From assembly GCA_025963725.1 (NCBI GenBank), contig JAOQAE010000004.1, positions 617,616 through 681,615 of the forward strand: 64,000 nucleotides of DNA, in the 5' to 3' direction. Below, in pieces: positions 1-8,359 of the stretch. A program made the translations under genes and the position numbers. This DNA comes from Bacteroidota bacterium (GTDB lineage Bacteria > Bacteroidota > Bacteroidia > 2-12-FULL-35-15). The first letter of the stretch is position 1, and each line of letters starts with the position of its first letter. The notes beneath the pieces were generated by a model. It was not told the origin of the DNA. It saw only the letters and a program-made list of their open reading frames with translations, and did no database searches.

Positions 1-323
1 TTTTTAATATCGGGATCTTCCGCGGAGGAGGTGAGCACTACCACCGGGATCGCTTTTGTACGCGGATCGGATTTCACTTTTGCAAGCACTTCCATGCCGT
101 TAAGCTTGGGCATTTTCAGGTCGAGCAGCACCACTCTTGGTGCAAGGTTTTCCAGCTCCACTGTACCTTTATCATCTTTACCGAAGAAAAATTCAAGCCC
201 TTCCGCGCCGTCTTTCAGATGCACAAGTTTATTTGCAAGGTTGTTTTTTTTCAGTGCACGGATTACGAGTGTTGCGTCATCGATGTTATCCTCGATGAGG
301 ATGATCTCTATTTGTGAATTCAT
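1..323 (-). CDS. CheY-like response regulator, 3' end beyond window
   Basis: This is a single receiver domain of the Rcp1/CheY type that starts at an ATG (321-323) and runs off the left edge after 107 codons. The acidic pocket is visible near the N-terminus (IEDN, residues 10-13), the phospho-acceptor is Asp68 in LLDLKMP, and the switch Thr lies in VVVLTSS. The conserved Lys is beyond the edge. It begins 16 bases after the stop of the histidine kinase at 340-1416, so the two are almost certainly cotranscribed and probably cognate partners. No output domain can be seen; a short stand-alone receiver is the likeliest form, but a C-terminal domain outside the window cannot be excluded. Confidence 0.9.
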   Translation of the reverse strand, partial: MNSQIEIILIEDNIDDATLVIRALKKNNLANKLVHLKDGAEGLEFFFGKDDKGTVELENLAPRVVLLDLKMPKLNGMEVLAKVKSDPRTKAIPVVVLTSSAEDPDIK

Positions 324-339
324 GTTGTGTACGTCTTAA

Positions 340-1416
340 TTAATTTAATGTGAAGTAAAATGTGGCGCCTTTGCCCGGCTTTGATTCAGCCCAGATCTTC
401 CCGCCATGACGGGTGATGATCCTTTTAATAAGCGCAAGGCCGACGCCGGTGCCTTCAAATTCCTCGGCAGAGTGGAGGCGCTGAAACACACCGAACAGCT
501 TATCATAATATTGCATGTCGAAACCAACGCCATTGTCGCTTATGTAATAAACGGTTTCATCCTTTCTTTCCGTGGCGCCGATCGTTATTTCGGGGTTGGG
601 AGTGGTGGAGCTGTATTTAATGGCATTCGAAATAAGGTTCACGAATACCTGGCTGATGAGGCTGTAATCCGCATTGGCCGGAGGAAGATCAAAAATAGTG
701 ACCTTCGCATTAAATGCAGGGAATGCAGCTTTAACTTCCCCGAGAATAGAGGTAGCCAGCTCCTTCATATCAATTTCTTTTTTCTGCAGCTCTTTTCTTC
801 CGGTACGGGAGAAGGTAAGAAGGTCATCGATGAGCTGCCCCATTTTTTTTGCATTGCGCATAACGCTTTGCATCATGTCCCTGCCCGAGTCATCAAATTT
901 TCCGGCATAGTCGTCGAGGATGATCTTCGTGTAGCCGTGGATGGCGCGCAGGGGTGAGCGAAGGTCATGCGACACGGAATAGGTGAATGCTTCAAGCTCT
1001 TTGTTCACTGTTTCCAGCTCGCTTGCTTTTGCTTCGAGCAGGTTTCTGGAGTATTCTTCGGATTCCTGCGCCGACTTTAATTCTTCTGCCATGGTATTGA
1101 GGCCAACGGCAATTGCATCGAGCTCATCGCCTGCTTCGCTGATCTCTGCTTTGGCGGAAAAATCCATCAGCGTATAGCGCAGCAGCACTTCCATAAGCCC
1201 GGTGATGCGCTCATTGAACTGCCTTACCGCCCTTCCGGATGCCTGCATTTCTTCCCCCAGCGTGTTAAGGCCCACGGTGATGGCATCGAGCTCATCGCCT
1301 TTGTCGGAGATCACGCCACGCTCGCTGAAGTCCGCAACTGTATAGCGAAGAATCTGCGAATAGATCTTTTCTATGCGCTCATCATGCTTTGTATTTTCAG
1401 TTTTATTCTCCATCAT
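340..1416 (-). CDS. Soluble sensor histidine kinase with duplicated HAMP-like repeats
   Basis: The 358-aa protein carries a HisKA/HATPase_c module: H-box SVSHDLRSPLRAI with phospho-acceptor His150, N-box around Asn264 (NLISNAIKYS), G1 box DNGVGFD (294-300) and G2 box GTGVGLALI (322-330). There is no membrane segment. The N-terminus holds two near-identical 37-residue repeats (about 21-57 and 77-113), each with LRYT..DFS and GDELDAI..GLNT..EE, which look like HAMP or poly-HAMP units. A helix rich in Glu and Lys (114-145) links them to the kinase core. It sits 3 bases after the STAS-like gene and 16 bases before the response regulator, so a three-gene cytoplasmic signalling operon is likely. 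The input signal is not evident. Confidence 0.93.
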   Translation of the reverse strand: MMENKTENTKHDERIEKIYSQILRYTVADFSERGVISDKGDELDAITVGLNTLGEEMQASGRAVRQFNERITGLMEVLLRYTLMDFSAKAEISEAGDELDAIAVGLNTMAEELKSAQESEEYSRNLLEAKASELETVNKELEAFTYSVSHDLRSPLRAIHGYTKIILDDYAGKFDDSGRDMMQSVMRNAKKMGQLIDDLLTFSRTGRKELQKKEIDMKELATSILGEVKAAFPAFNAKVTIFDLPPANADYSLISQVFVNLISNAIKYSSTTPNPEITIGATERKDETVYYISDNGVGFDMQYYDKLFGVFQRLHSAEEFEGTGVGLALIKRIITRHGGKIWAESKPGKGATFYFTLN

Positions 1417-1419
1417 TCA

Positions 1420-1824
1420 TTATAAGTATTGCCTGATCCATTCCTTTGCTTCCTTTTCATTGGAAAAGAATTTTACCGGGTAAGGCGGCGGCTTGAGGCC
1501 AAAAAAAAGATTTGCGATCATCCTGCTGAGCGGGGAAGTGGAGATCACGGCCATTGCCTTCGTGATCTGGTTGAGCTGATCGGCAATAAAATCCCGGTCT
1601 TCTTTTTTAGGCGGTTTTGAATGGCTGTTTGTTTCGAGGATCATGCAGCGCTTTTCATCGCCGATGATCTTCTTGAACTCCACCATCTGTGCGAGTGTTT
1701 CTTCCCTGGTAAGCTCAGGTTCGGGAACTCCCGGCTTCGGCATTGAATACATAACGCCATCTGCATCGAACCAGATGATACTCGTGGTCCAGTCGATTAT
1801 TTTAACATCCTTTGGTATTTCCAT
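1420..1824 (-). CDS. STAS/SpoIIAA-like domain protein (DUF7793-like)
   Basis: This is a small acidic-basic alpha/beta protein of about 134 aa with no signal peptide or membrane segment. Its pattern (DADGVMYSM, RCMILETNSHSK, MAVISTSPLSRMIANLF, FSNEKEAKEWI) matches the Bacteroidota STAS/SpoIIAA-like group that I recall as DUF7793. In this group the central segment TSPLSRMIANLFFG and the C-terminal EAKEWI helix recur. The ATG at 1822-1824 is preferred over an upstream in-frame TTG (1851), because a good -7 promoter box (1849-1856) covers that TTG. It is the first gene of the unit with the histidine kinase and response regulator, so a regulatory role in that pathway is inferred rather than shown. 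Confidence 0.75.
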   Translation of the reverse strand: MEIPKDVKIIDWTTSIIWFDADGVMYSMPKPGVPEPELTREETLAQMVEFKKIIGDEKRCMILETNSHSKPPKKEDRDFIADQLNQITKAMAVISTSPLSRMIANLFFGLKPPPYPVKFFSNEKEAKEWIRQYL

Positions 1825-1848
1825 AATGAGCGTATTAATGGCTTTTTT

Positions 1849-1856
1849 CAAAGATA
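1849..1856 (-). promoter_or_regulatory. Bacteroidota -7 promoter box for the STAS/kinase/regulator operon
   Basis: Read on the minus strand, the sequence is TATCTTTG, a full match to the Bacteroidota -7 consensus TAnnTTTG. It lies 24 bases before the ATG at 1824. No clear -33 TTTG element is seen at the usual distance. The box fixes the start of the downstream gene by excluding the upstream TTG. Confidence 0.6.
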
Positions 1857-2045
1857 ATATTAAACTGTATTTCCACTACAGGTAAAATTGATCCAGGGAG
1901 ACTGCCTGAAGTAAAATTCTTTAAATCAGTATATTATAATGCTTTCCGCGGTGATAAATGTTTTGATGTAAAAGGTAGCACTGAGGCATTCTTCCTGCTA
2001 CAAAAAGCCTGCCGGCCGGTTTGGGTAAATTTATCCACACGCTGC

Positions 2046-5000
2046 TCAGATCGATTTTTTATAGGTATCCATGAACTTTGCGATCAGTCCAACGGCGCTC
2101 GCGGCGGAACCTCCGTAAAAAATTATTTTGTTGTATTCTTCGTTATTCAGGATCATGAGCAGCACAAGCCCTGTGGCCGCAATGATAAAGATCGGGATCT
2201 TCCATTTTGCAAAGGTGCGCGTTTCCTTCTCTTTCGGGTTCTCCTCCTCATTTTCTGCTGCAGTCATATCAACATGAGAAACAAAATTACGGAAGCCGTA
2301 GTTCATTACCCTGAGCCTGCCCGTAAGCGGATCGGCAATGATATAGCCTTTTTCCATGAGCTTCATAAGCACATCCCTGTTCTTGTAATTCACAAAATGA
2401 TCGATGGCGAAATCATTCATCACAAATTTTTCTTCCGCATCCAGTGTGTTCCATGCCTGCTTGTATGCGCTATAATATCTTCTCAGGTTATTCATCATGA
2501 TGAGGTCGAGCTTCACTTCATTCGGCACCACCTTATTGGAGATTCCTTTCAGCCACACGGCGGGTTTGAATTTAGGAATGGTGCCGCCTTTTGCACGGGC
2601 CTTATTAATAAACGTAGTATAACCGAGCAGTACACGATCCGGCCTCAGCTGTGCGTCGATCGCCATCTTCAGCGGTTTTTTCTTCCACACGCTGCGGCTG
2701 TACTGCTGTTCCCTGAGCCAGATCTCTTCCACTTCCTCTTTTTTAATATCATCTTCAAACTTCTCATGCTTCTCAAGGTCTTCCAGGTCCTGCTCATTGA
2801 AAGGAGGAAGGATCACTTTGAAATTTGCAAAAGGGTTGATGGTTTTAAAATATCCGAGGCGGAACGCTTCACAGAGCTCGAAGAAGAAAAAGCGCCCAGC
2901 ATAAAAGTTGATGAGGATGCGCACCAGAAGAATAAGCAGTGCCAGGCTGAGCATCAGCACGAGAGTGCGCTGAAGGTTCCTGTTGTCGAAAAAGTACGAG
3001 CTGAATGTAAGCGGCCATTCATCGCCGGTGAATTTCTCGAATTCGTATGGCGCAAGCAGCGGCTCCGATGGCGGCGTAACTACACCACGCATGGCGTCGA
3101 ACAGGTTTTGGTTCGGCTTGATGTATTGCACGGGCGCGTTGTATGCATTGGCTGTATGTCCCTCCCGGGGATCCAATATTGCGCCTCCCGGCAGCGAGCT
3201 TTGATTGGATGCATTATAATGTTTTGCCGTATTGATCTCGTTGCAAAACAGGCTGAAGATCACAATAGCAGGCAGCAGCAGGTAATGATAGCAGAGCACG
3301 CTCGAGAAAAAGGAGATGTATCCTTTCCGGGTGCTTTTTTCGCTTCTTAATGTTCCGTTCGGAAGATCCTTGCCGGTTTCCTTCTTTAAGAAATAAAGAT
3401 ATGCGAAATGCCCGAACAGCGAGGAGCTCAGTCCGTACGAGGGCAGCCTGTTGGCAAGAAAGATCAGCGGTACAAGATAACCGAATATAAGGATGGTAAG
3501 CATAAGCAGGTTAAAGCGGCGATCCTGCTTTTCGCCGATCTTCCGGATCCTGAACACGCGCTGGTTGAGCAGCACAAAGTTAAAGAAGGCAAGGTTGATC
3601 CCTGTGAGAATTGAATAGAAAAGAATGTTGGAGCAGTTAATAAGAAAGAGCGCCGAAAAAATAACGAAGAAGGAATAATTAAGTGTTTTTAAGATCCCGT
3701 ATTCGCGGCTCCTGCTGTTGTCTGGAAACAGCCAGTATACGTGGAAGCGCGACACTACCGGGATGTCGCCGAAATAAAAGTAAACCGAATACAAGAGGAT
3801 GAGCAGCGTAATACCGAGCACATAGGCGAGGCTGAAAACGAAGCCGTCAATGAAGGTGTAGATCTTGAGGTTGTTGCTGAACTGAAGCCCGGTGAACGTG
3901 AGGAGGAAAACGGGATAGTCGCTTACGGTTACCTTTTTTACAATGGTATCCATCACTACGGTATTTGTGTTAGCTATAGTATCCTTTTTGATCTGCACAT
4001 CGGGGCGTGTAAGCTGCTGTGCATATACCAGGCATGGCGAACCGTTATAATTCATTTCGAAGCAATCGCTCATCAGGCCATGAAACACGAGGGTAAGAGG
4101 GTAGGGCTGCTGGTTGTTCTGGTAAATATTCTGGTTCAGGTTTTTGGTAACGTCGCTGTGAAAGATCACCTTCCCTGTTTTATCGCAGAGCAGGAAGGAG
4201 CGGTTGTTTTTACCTGTGTTGAATGCAGGAACGTATGCAAACCCCGAGAGGGAGCTGTCGGGATTGGCTTTGATATAGGCCAGCTTGTATTTATTGTCGT
4301 ACCGCGAATACACAGCGGTAAGGATGTTCTGATGGCCGCCTTTCTTCAGGATCTTAAAGTAATCGCGCTCACTGAAATTCTTTCTGCTTGTGAACGCATC
4401 TCCCTTGCTGATATCCTTAATGATATCACCGCTGCTGTCGAATGTGAAAAAATTCTGGATGTTCCGTGATACAAGCGGATCATTGTTGAGGCCGCTGAAC
4501 TTATCCAGGTTTGTATGAATGTTAGTGGATTCTTTCGCCTGCAGGGTACTATCTACCTGCGCAAGCCGGTATGTATACTTGCCGAATTCCTGGTTAAAGC
4601 TATTTGTTGCCTGGCGGCTGTCGATCATCAGGTTGGTGCGCAGCCTTTTTTTGTTGCAGTCGGCAAGGTAATCGGTAAAGAAGAAGCTGATCAGCGCAAT
4701 GGTCAGGATCCCAACGCCAATGGTTGTGTTCAGCAGGTCGAGCTGTGTGAGCCGTTCTTTTTTTCCGCTGATGAGCGGCTTTAATAAAGGGATGCTTAAG
4801 AACAGGAGAATAACAAGCAGGATAAAGATGAAGGTGAGGTGGATATCGATCTGCCGCGCTTCTGAACGGAAGCTTTTCAGGTCGATGGCACCTATGAGTG
4901 TTACGCTGAAACCGGTTCCTTCAACAGTTACCGTTTTTCTGTAAAAGCGCCTGGTGGCGGATTCTGCAACATCGCCTCCCGGGGATTTTACCTTCAGGCT

Positions 5001-5627
5001 ATCGAGCTCATGCGGGTCGATCCCGTTATTTAAAAAAACGTTCTTATCATTGGTGTAAATGATCCATTCAGGAAATGAAATGGCGCCGGCAAGCCTTTGT
5101 GTGAGCGCGAGCTTTTCCACTTCGGTTGTATCCGCAATGTTTGTAAGCGCGGTATAAAGTGTTGATTGGCGTGGTTGAAACTGATCATTAATGCTTTTTC
5201 TGAAATGGTACCTGACGGTTTTCGCTATACGGATCACCCTGTTTGTTTCCTTAATGCCATTCAGGGCAACCTCCTCTGTAATAATGTTGTTGTTCACATC
5301 GCTGAGGATGACCGAGGCTGGGGAGAGCAGATCGGCAAGCAAAGTCTTTCCATACATGTCTGCCTTTTTATCGTCCAGTTTCCTTGCGCAGGCTATGATC
5401 AGCTTTTTAAGGCTATCGGCATCCATGGTGCTTGCATAATCCCTGATCGTGCCGCTGAACTGCTGCCTGAATTCCTGCATGCTGCTCCGGTTGCGCATAT
5501 CGATCTGCTCCTCGTGGTTGGGAATGATCACGATGACATACAGCCCTGCGAGCAGGAAAACAACGATGGCAGTGATGATCGCAGCGGTGTTTTCCCGGAG
5601 GGTTTTGAGGAATGAGGAATTAGCCAT
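2046..5627 (-). CDS. 1193-aa polytopic membrane protein with Cache-like sensor regions and cytoplasmic tail
   Basis: I do not recognise a named family for the whole protein. TM1 (about 16-36) is followed by an extracytoplasmic stretch to about 265, two further TM segments, and a second extracytoplasmic region (about 325-590). That region has a Cache/PDC-like flavour: FSERDYF, SGFAYVPAF, LLCDKTGKVIFHSD. Several TM helices (about 615-940) include one more external loop (825-915). A charged cytoplasmic domain (about 945-1125) ends in a winged-helix-like pattern (DFAIDHFVNYKNRDVL, GRLRVMNYGFRNFV), then a final TM near 1135-1155. The start follows 32 bases after the 899-aa secreted protein gene, making it the last gene of the four-gene operon. 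A signal-receiving or anchoring role is inferred. Confidence 0.85.
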   Translation of the reverse strand: MANSSFLKTLRENTAAIITAIVVFLLAGLYVIVIIPNHEEQIDMRNRSSMQEFRQQFSGTIRDYASTMDADSLKKLIIACARKLDDKKADMYGKTLLADLLSPASVILSDVNNNIITEEVALNGIKETNRVIRIAKTVRYHFRKSINDQFQPRQSTLYTALTNIADTTEVEKLALTQRLAGAISFPEWIIYTNDKNVFLNNGIDPHELDSLKVKSPGGDVAESATRRFYRKTVTVEGTGFSVTLIGAIDLKSFRSEARQIDIHLTFIFILLVILLFLSIPLLKPLISGKKERLTQLDLLNTTIGVGILTIALISFFFTDYLADCNKKRLRTNLMIDSRQATNSFNQEFGKYTYRLAQVDSTLQAKESTNIHTNLDKFSGLNNDPLVSRNIQNFFTFDSSGDIIKDISKGDAFTSRKNFSERDYFKILKKGGHQNILTAVYSRYDNKYKLAYIKANPDSSLSGFAYVPAFNTGKNNRSFLLCDKTGKVIFHSDVTKNLNQNIYQNNQQPYPLTLVFHGLMSDCFEMNYNGSPCLVYAQQLTRPDVQIKKDTIANTNTVVMDTIVKKVTVSDYPVFLLTFTGLQFSNNLKIYTFIDGFVFSLAYVLGITLLILLYSVYFYFGDIPVVSRFHVYWLFPDNSRSREYGILKTLNYSFFVIFSALFLINCSNILFYSILTGINLAFFNFVLLNQRVFRIRKIGEKQDRRFNLLMLTILIFGYLVPLIFLANRLPSYGLSSSLFGHFAYLYFLKKETGKDLPNGTLRSEKSTRKGYISFFSSVLCYHYLLLPAIVIFSLFCNEINTAKHYNASNQSSLPGGAILDPREGHTANAYNAPVQYIKPNQNLFDAMRGVVTPPSEPLLAPYEFEKFTGDEWPLTFSSYFFDNRNLQRTLVLMLSLALLILLVRILINFYAGRFFFFELCEAFRLGYFKTINPFANFKVILPPFNEQDLEDLEKHEKFEDDIKKEEVEEIWLREQQYSRSVWKKKPLKMAIDAQLRPDRVLLGYTTFINKARAKGGTIPKFKPAVWLKGISNKVVPNEVKLDLIMMNNLRRYYSAYKQAWNTLDAEEKFVMNDFAIDHFVNYKNRDVLMKLMEKGYIIADPLTGRLRVMNYGFRNFVSHVDMTAAENEEENPKEKETRTFAKWKIPIFIIAATGLVLLMILNNEEYNKIIFYGGSAASAVGLIAKFMDTYKKSI

Positions 5628-5659
5628 ATTGATCGTGTTTATCCGTGCAGCAAGCCGTT

Positions 5660-8359
5660 TTATTTTTTAGACTTTGTATAGAAGTTGAGGATGGGAATAT
5701 CCACATTGAGGGAAAAGCTGAGCCTCGTGTATTTTTTTTCGTAGGTATTCTCCATCTGGTTGACCTCGCGCAGCAGTGGCCCCGCCTGGTAGCCCACGTT
5801 GAGGGAAAGCGGGCATTTGGGCAAGCCGAGGGAAAAGAATATTCCGGGGGAAATAATATCCTTCAGCTCGATCGTGGGAACGCTTTCGGTGCTGTCGTTT
5901 GAGAAGCGGAATGCAGTTACAGCTCCAAGATCGACAACGGACATAAAGGCTGTAAAGGACCAGCCGCATGTGCTTGTGCTGATGGCAATGCCGATGGGTG
6001 CCGTTATTCCATAGGAGTTGAATGCCTCATATCCTTTTTTGAAGCAGGCGGGCCTGTCAACACCTTTGATCTGTTCCCAGCCAAGGAAAACACCTGAATA
6101 CGCATTCAGGGAAACATTAAAAGGCGTTTGTCTTTTGATGCGTGCCGATCCGGAAGGCAATGCAAATGCTTCTATTGCCGATTCCACTTCTTCGGAAGAT
6201 TCCGCCTGCACAAGCGTCGCCATAAATGTTCCATACTTCAGCACCTGGTCGAAGGTGCCGTTTGAAAGTGTGTCGCTGATCTTACCCGCTTTAAATGCTT
6301 CCAGCGCGGCGATGCCGGCCTTATAGCTGTTTTCCGCGTCTGTTTTGCCCTTTGCAAGCAAAGCGAGGTAATCGGTGTTGTTGATGAGCTTATACGCAAT
6401 GCCTGTGATCTCCACGTCGCTGAGAACGGTATTTCCTTTTTTATCTTTGAGCTGCTGCTTTGTTTTTGCAACCAATTGCGGAATGTCATTTGTTTTCAGC
6501 GAGTCGCTTATCCTCCTCATCACATTCGCATATTTCAGCTCTTTATTCACTTTTGTAAAGTCCGATCCAAGGGTCTCCGATTCAGCTCTCAGCTTTTGAA
6601 TTTTGCGTGTTCTCCTGTAGCTGTATTCTTTTATCGTATTGTCAAAAAGGCTTACGGTGTTCACAATGGCGGAGGAGTAATTTCTCCTGTTCACATCCAC
6701 GGCTATATCAGCAGTACGCTGCGCAATGGCGGTATATCCTGCAACCTTTTCACGCAGGGCGAGCCCCTGTGGAAAGAGCGGGAGCGTTTCTATTTCGGCG
6801 GCATAATTCAGCAGCCCGATGGAGTTGGTAACAATCACATAATAGCTTTCAAATAAGATAGAATCATTTTCGCTTTTCTTCAGGCCTTTGATTTTCGCAT
6901 CCAGCGATCCTGCTTTCAGTGAAAAGTTTTTCAGGAACGATTTATACTGTTCCCCGTTTGCGAAGGTGCTGTACGATCTCTCGATGAGGCCGGAGAGTAA
7001 AACGGAATTACCCGGGACATCCTGGAATTTAATAGTGTCGATCTTCGTTTTTTGCTCCAGCAGGCCGAGGTAGATCTTTAACAGGCCCACATCGGTATAC
7101 AGCTTTTTCAGCCCGGCTGCCGGCGCCCAGTAGCTGTCGCTTTCAGTGCCTGATCTTAATGAAGCCGAGAGCAGCTGCAATGCCTGGAAGGAGGCTTTTG
7201 CATTCATGTTTACATCCCCTGTGAAGATCTCGTCAACAGGGTAATTCCCGATCATGTCGCCGGGATGCTGCTTTGCCTGGATCTGCTCTGCAATATAAAA
7301 TCCCGAAAGCAATTCGGCGCGTATGTCGGGATTGTTATCAAAATACGCCTTATGATTCTCCACGATCTTCGGTAAATTGCCGGGAAGGGAAGAAAGGTCC
7401 TTTTCAAAGGATTCCCTTAAGGTTTGAATGTATGCCTGGTACATGTACACCTCGGTGCCGATCGTCATTAGCGTACGGTGTGTTTGCGGGAATAATGCTT
7501 TCAGGTCGGGAACCGTATCGATCGTTTTTGTGAACCGCTCAAAGAAGGTAACACTTAATTCTTCTTTTGTGCGCTTCACTATGAATTTGGCGAAGCCATC
7601 GGCAATGCTTGTTACGTCGAGCCCGCCTGCAGCAGCCAGCCCCTGGGAAATAAATGAATATCCTTTGCTGCCTTGCGCAAGTGTGAGATTGGGAAGGCTG
7701 TTCAGGTACCCGAGAATGAAGCTGTTCTTAGTAGCCGCATTACCGAAGTAGGCCTTGGCTTCATCGTATGACCTGAATATTGTATTTCTATCTTGATCCC
7801 TGTAATAGCTGAGTATGCTTAATACAGAGTCCATCGAAAGATTTCTCTGGAGAATGTTCGCATCAGTAAGGGCAATGCCGCTTACTGAAAATACGGGCTG
7901 GGATCCGGTTACGATATTCTTATCAGCATCCTTATCCATAGTGATGTATGCATTTACACGGCTGGCAGGGATCCCGGGCTTGCTCAGGAAAATTGAAAAG
8001 GCCCTGGCCAGGCGCACTGGTGTAACGCCGGCGACTCCGCTCAACAGCTGGTCCTGCGATACTGAGAGGATCAGTTCATGAAGTGAATTGCCGACGGTGT
8101 ACTCAAGCACCTTCTTCTGATCGTCACCGTTATTGTTTTTAATAGTTATTAAAAAGCCATTGAGATCATTTTCGGAAACGATCCTTATATACCCCCCGGT
8201 TTTAAAAAGGGCAACCGAATCGACAGGCTGGTTTTTATTGTTTATTTTCCTGCTGAAGCTGAGCTTTGAATCTTTTATGACAGGAATAACGGTAATGGTA
8301 TCCTGTGCGAAGAGAGATACGCTGATTAAAAAAGTAAATAAGAATAAGAGTTGCTTCAT
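5660..8359 (-). CDS. 899-aa secreted protein of unknown function, operon member
   Basis: A signal peptide is clear (MKQLLFLFTFLISVSLFAQ, cleavage near residue 19). The rest is not a family I can name. The middle is largely helical and charged (about 300-740). The C-terminal part (about 750-899) has Gly- and aromatic-rich alternating strands such as SPGIFFSLGLP, LNVGYQAGPLL and RLSFSLNVDIPIL, suggesting a beta-rich, possibly outer-membrane-associated end. The start ATG overlaps the stop of the protease gene (ATGA at 8356-8359), so translation is probably coupled. The next gene begins 32 bases beyond its stop. A role as the periplasmic or outer-membrane part of the four-gene system is inferred from context only. 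Confidence 0.85.
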   Translation of the reverse strand: MKQLLFLFTFLISVSLFAQDTITVIPVIKDSKLSFSRKINNKNQPVDSVALFKTGGYIRIVSENDLNGFLITIKNNNGDDQKKVLEYTVGNSLHELILSVSQDQLLSGVAGVTPVRLARAFSIFLSKPGIPASRVNAYITMDKDADKNIVTGSQPVFSVSGIALTDANILQRNLSMDSVLSILSYYRDQDRNTIFRSYDEAKAYFGNAATKNSFILGYLNSLPNLTLAQGSKGYSFISQGLAAAGGLDVTSIADGFAKFIVKRTKEELSVTFFERFTKTIDTVPDLKALFPQTHRTLMTIGTEVYMYQAYIQTLRESFEKDLSSLPGNLPKIVENHKAYFDNNPDIRAELLSGFYIAEQIQAKQHPGDMIGNYPVDEIFTGDVNMNAKASFQALQLLSASLRSGTESDSYWAPAAGLKKLYTDVGLLKIYLGLLEQKTKIDTIKFQDVPGNSVLLSGLIERSYSTFANGEQYKSFLKNFSLKAGSLDAKIKGLKKSENDSILFESYYVIVTNSIGLLNYAAEIETLPLFPQGLALREKVAGYTAIAQRTADIAVDVNRRNYSSAIVNTVSLFDNTIKEYSYRRTRKIQKLRAESETLGSDFTKVNKELKYANVMRRISDSLKTNDIPQLVAKTKQQLKDKKGNTVLSDVEITGIAYKLINNTDYLALLAKGKTDAENSYKAGIAALEAFKAGKISDTLSNGTFDQVLKYGTFMATLVQAESSEEVESAIEAFALPSGSARIKRQTPFNVSLNAYSGVFLGWEQIKGVDRPACFKKGYEAFNSYGITAPIGIAISTSTCGWSFTAFMSVVDLGAVTAFRFSNDSTESVPTIELKDIISPGIFFSLGLPKCPLSLNVGYQAGPLLREVNQMENTYEKKYTRLSFSLNVDIPILNFYTKSKK

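Noticed and set aside
1849-1851. TTG start nine codons before the STAS-like ATG
   Set aside because: The triplet falls inside a strong -7 promoter box, so it would not be in the transcript.
2274-3350. Open frame of 358 codons on the plus strand antisense to the 1193-aa membrane protein
   Set aside because: Same reason: it is a byproduct of codon bias in the minus-strand gene, with no domain or start signal.
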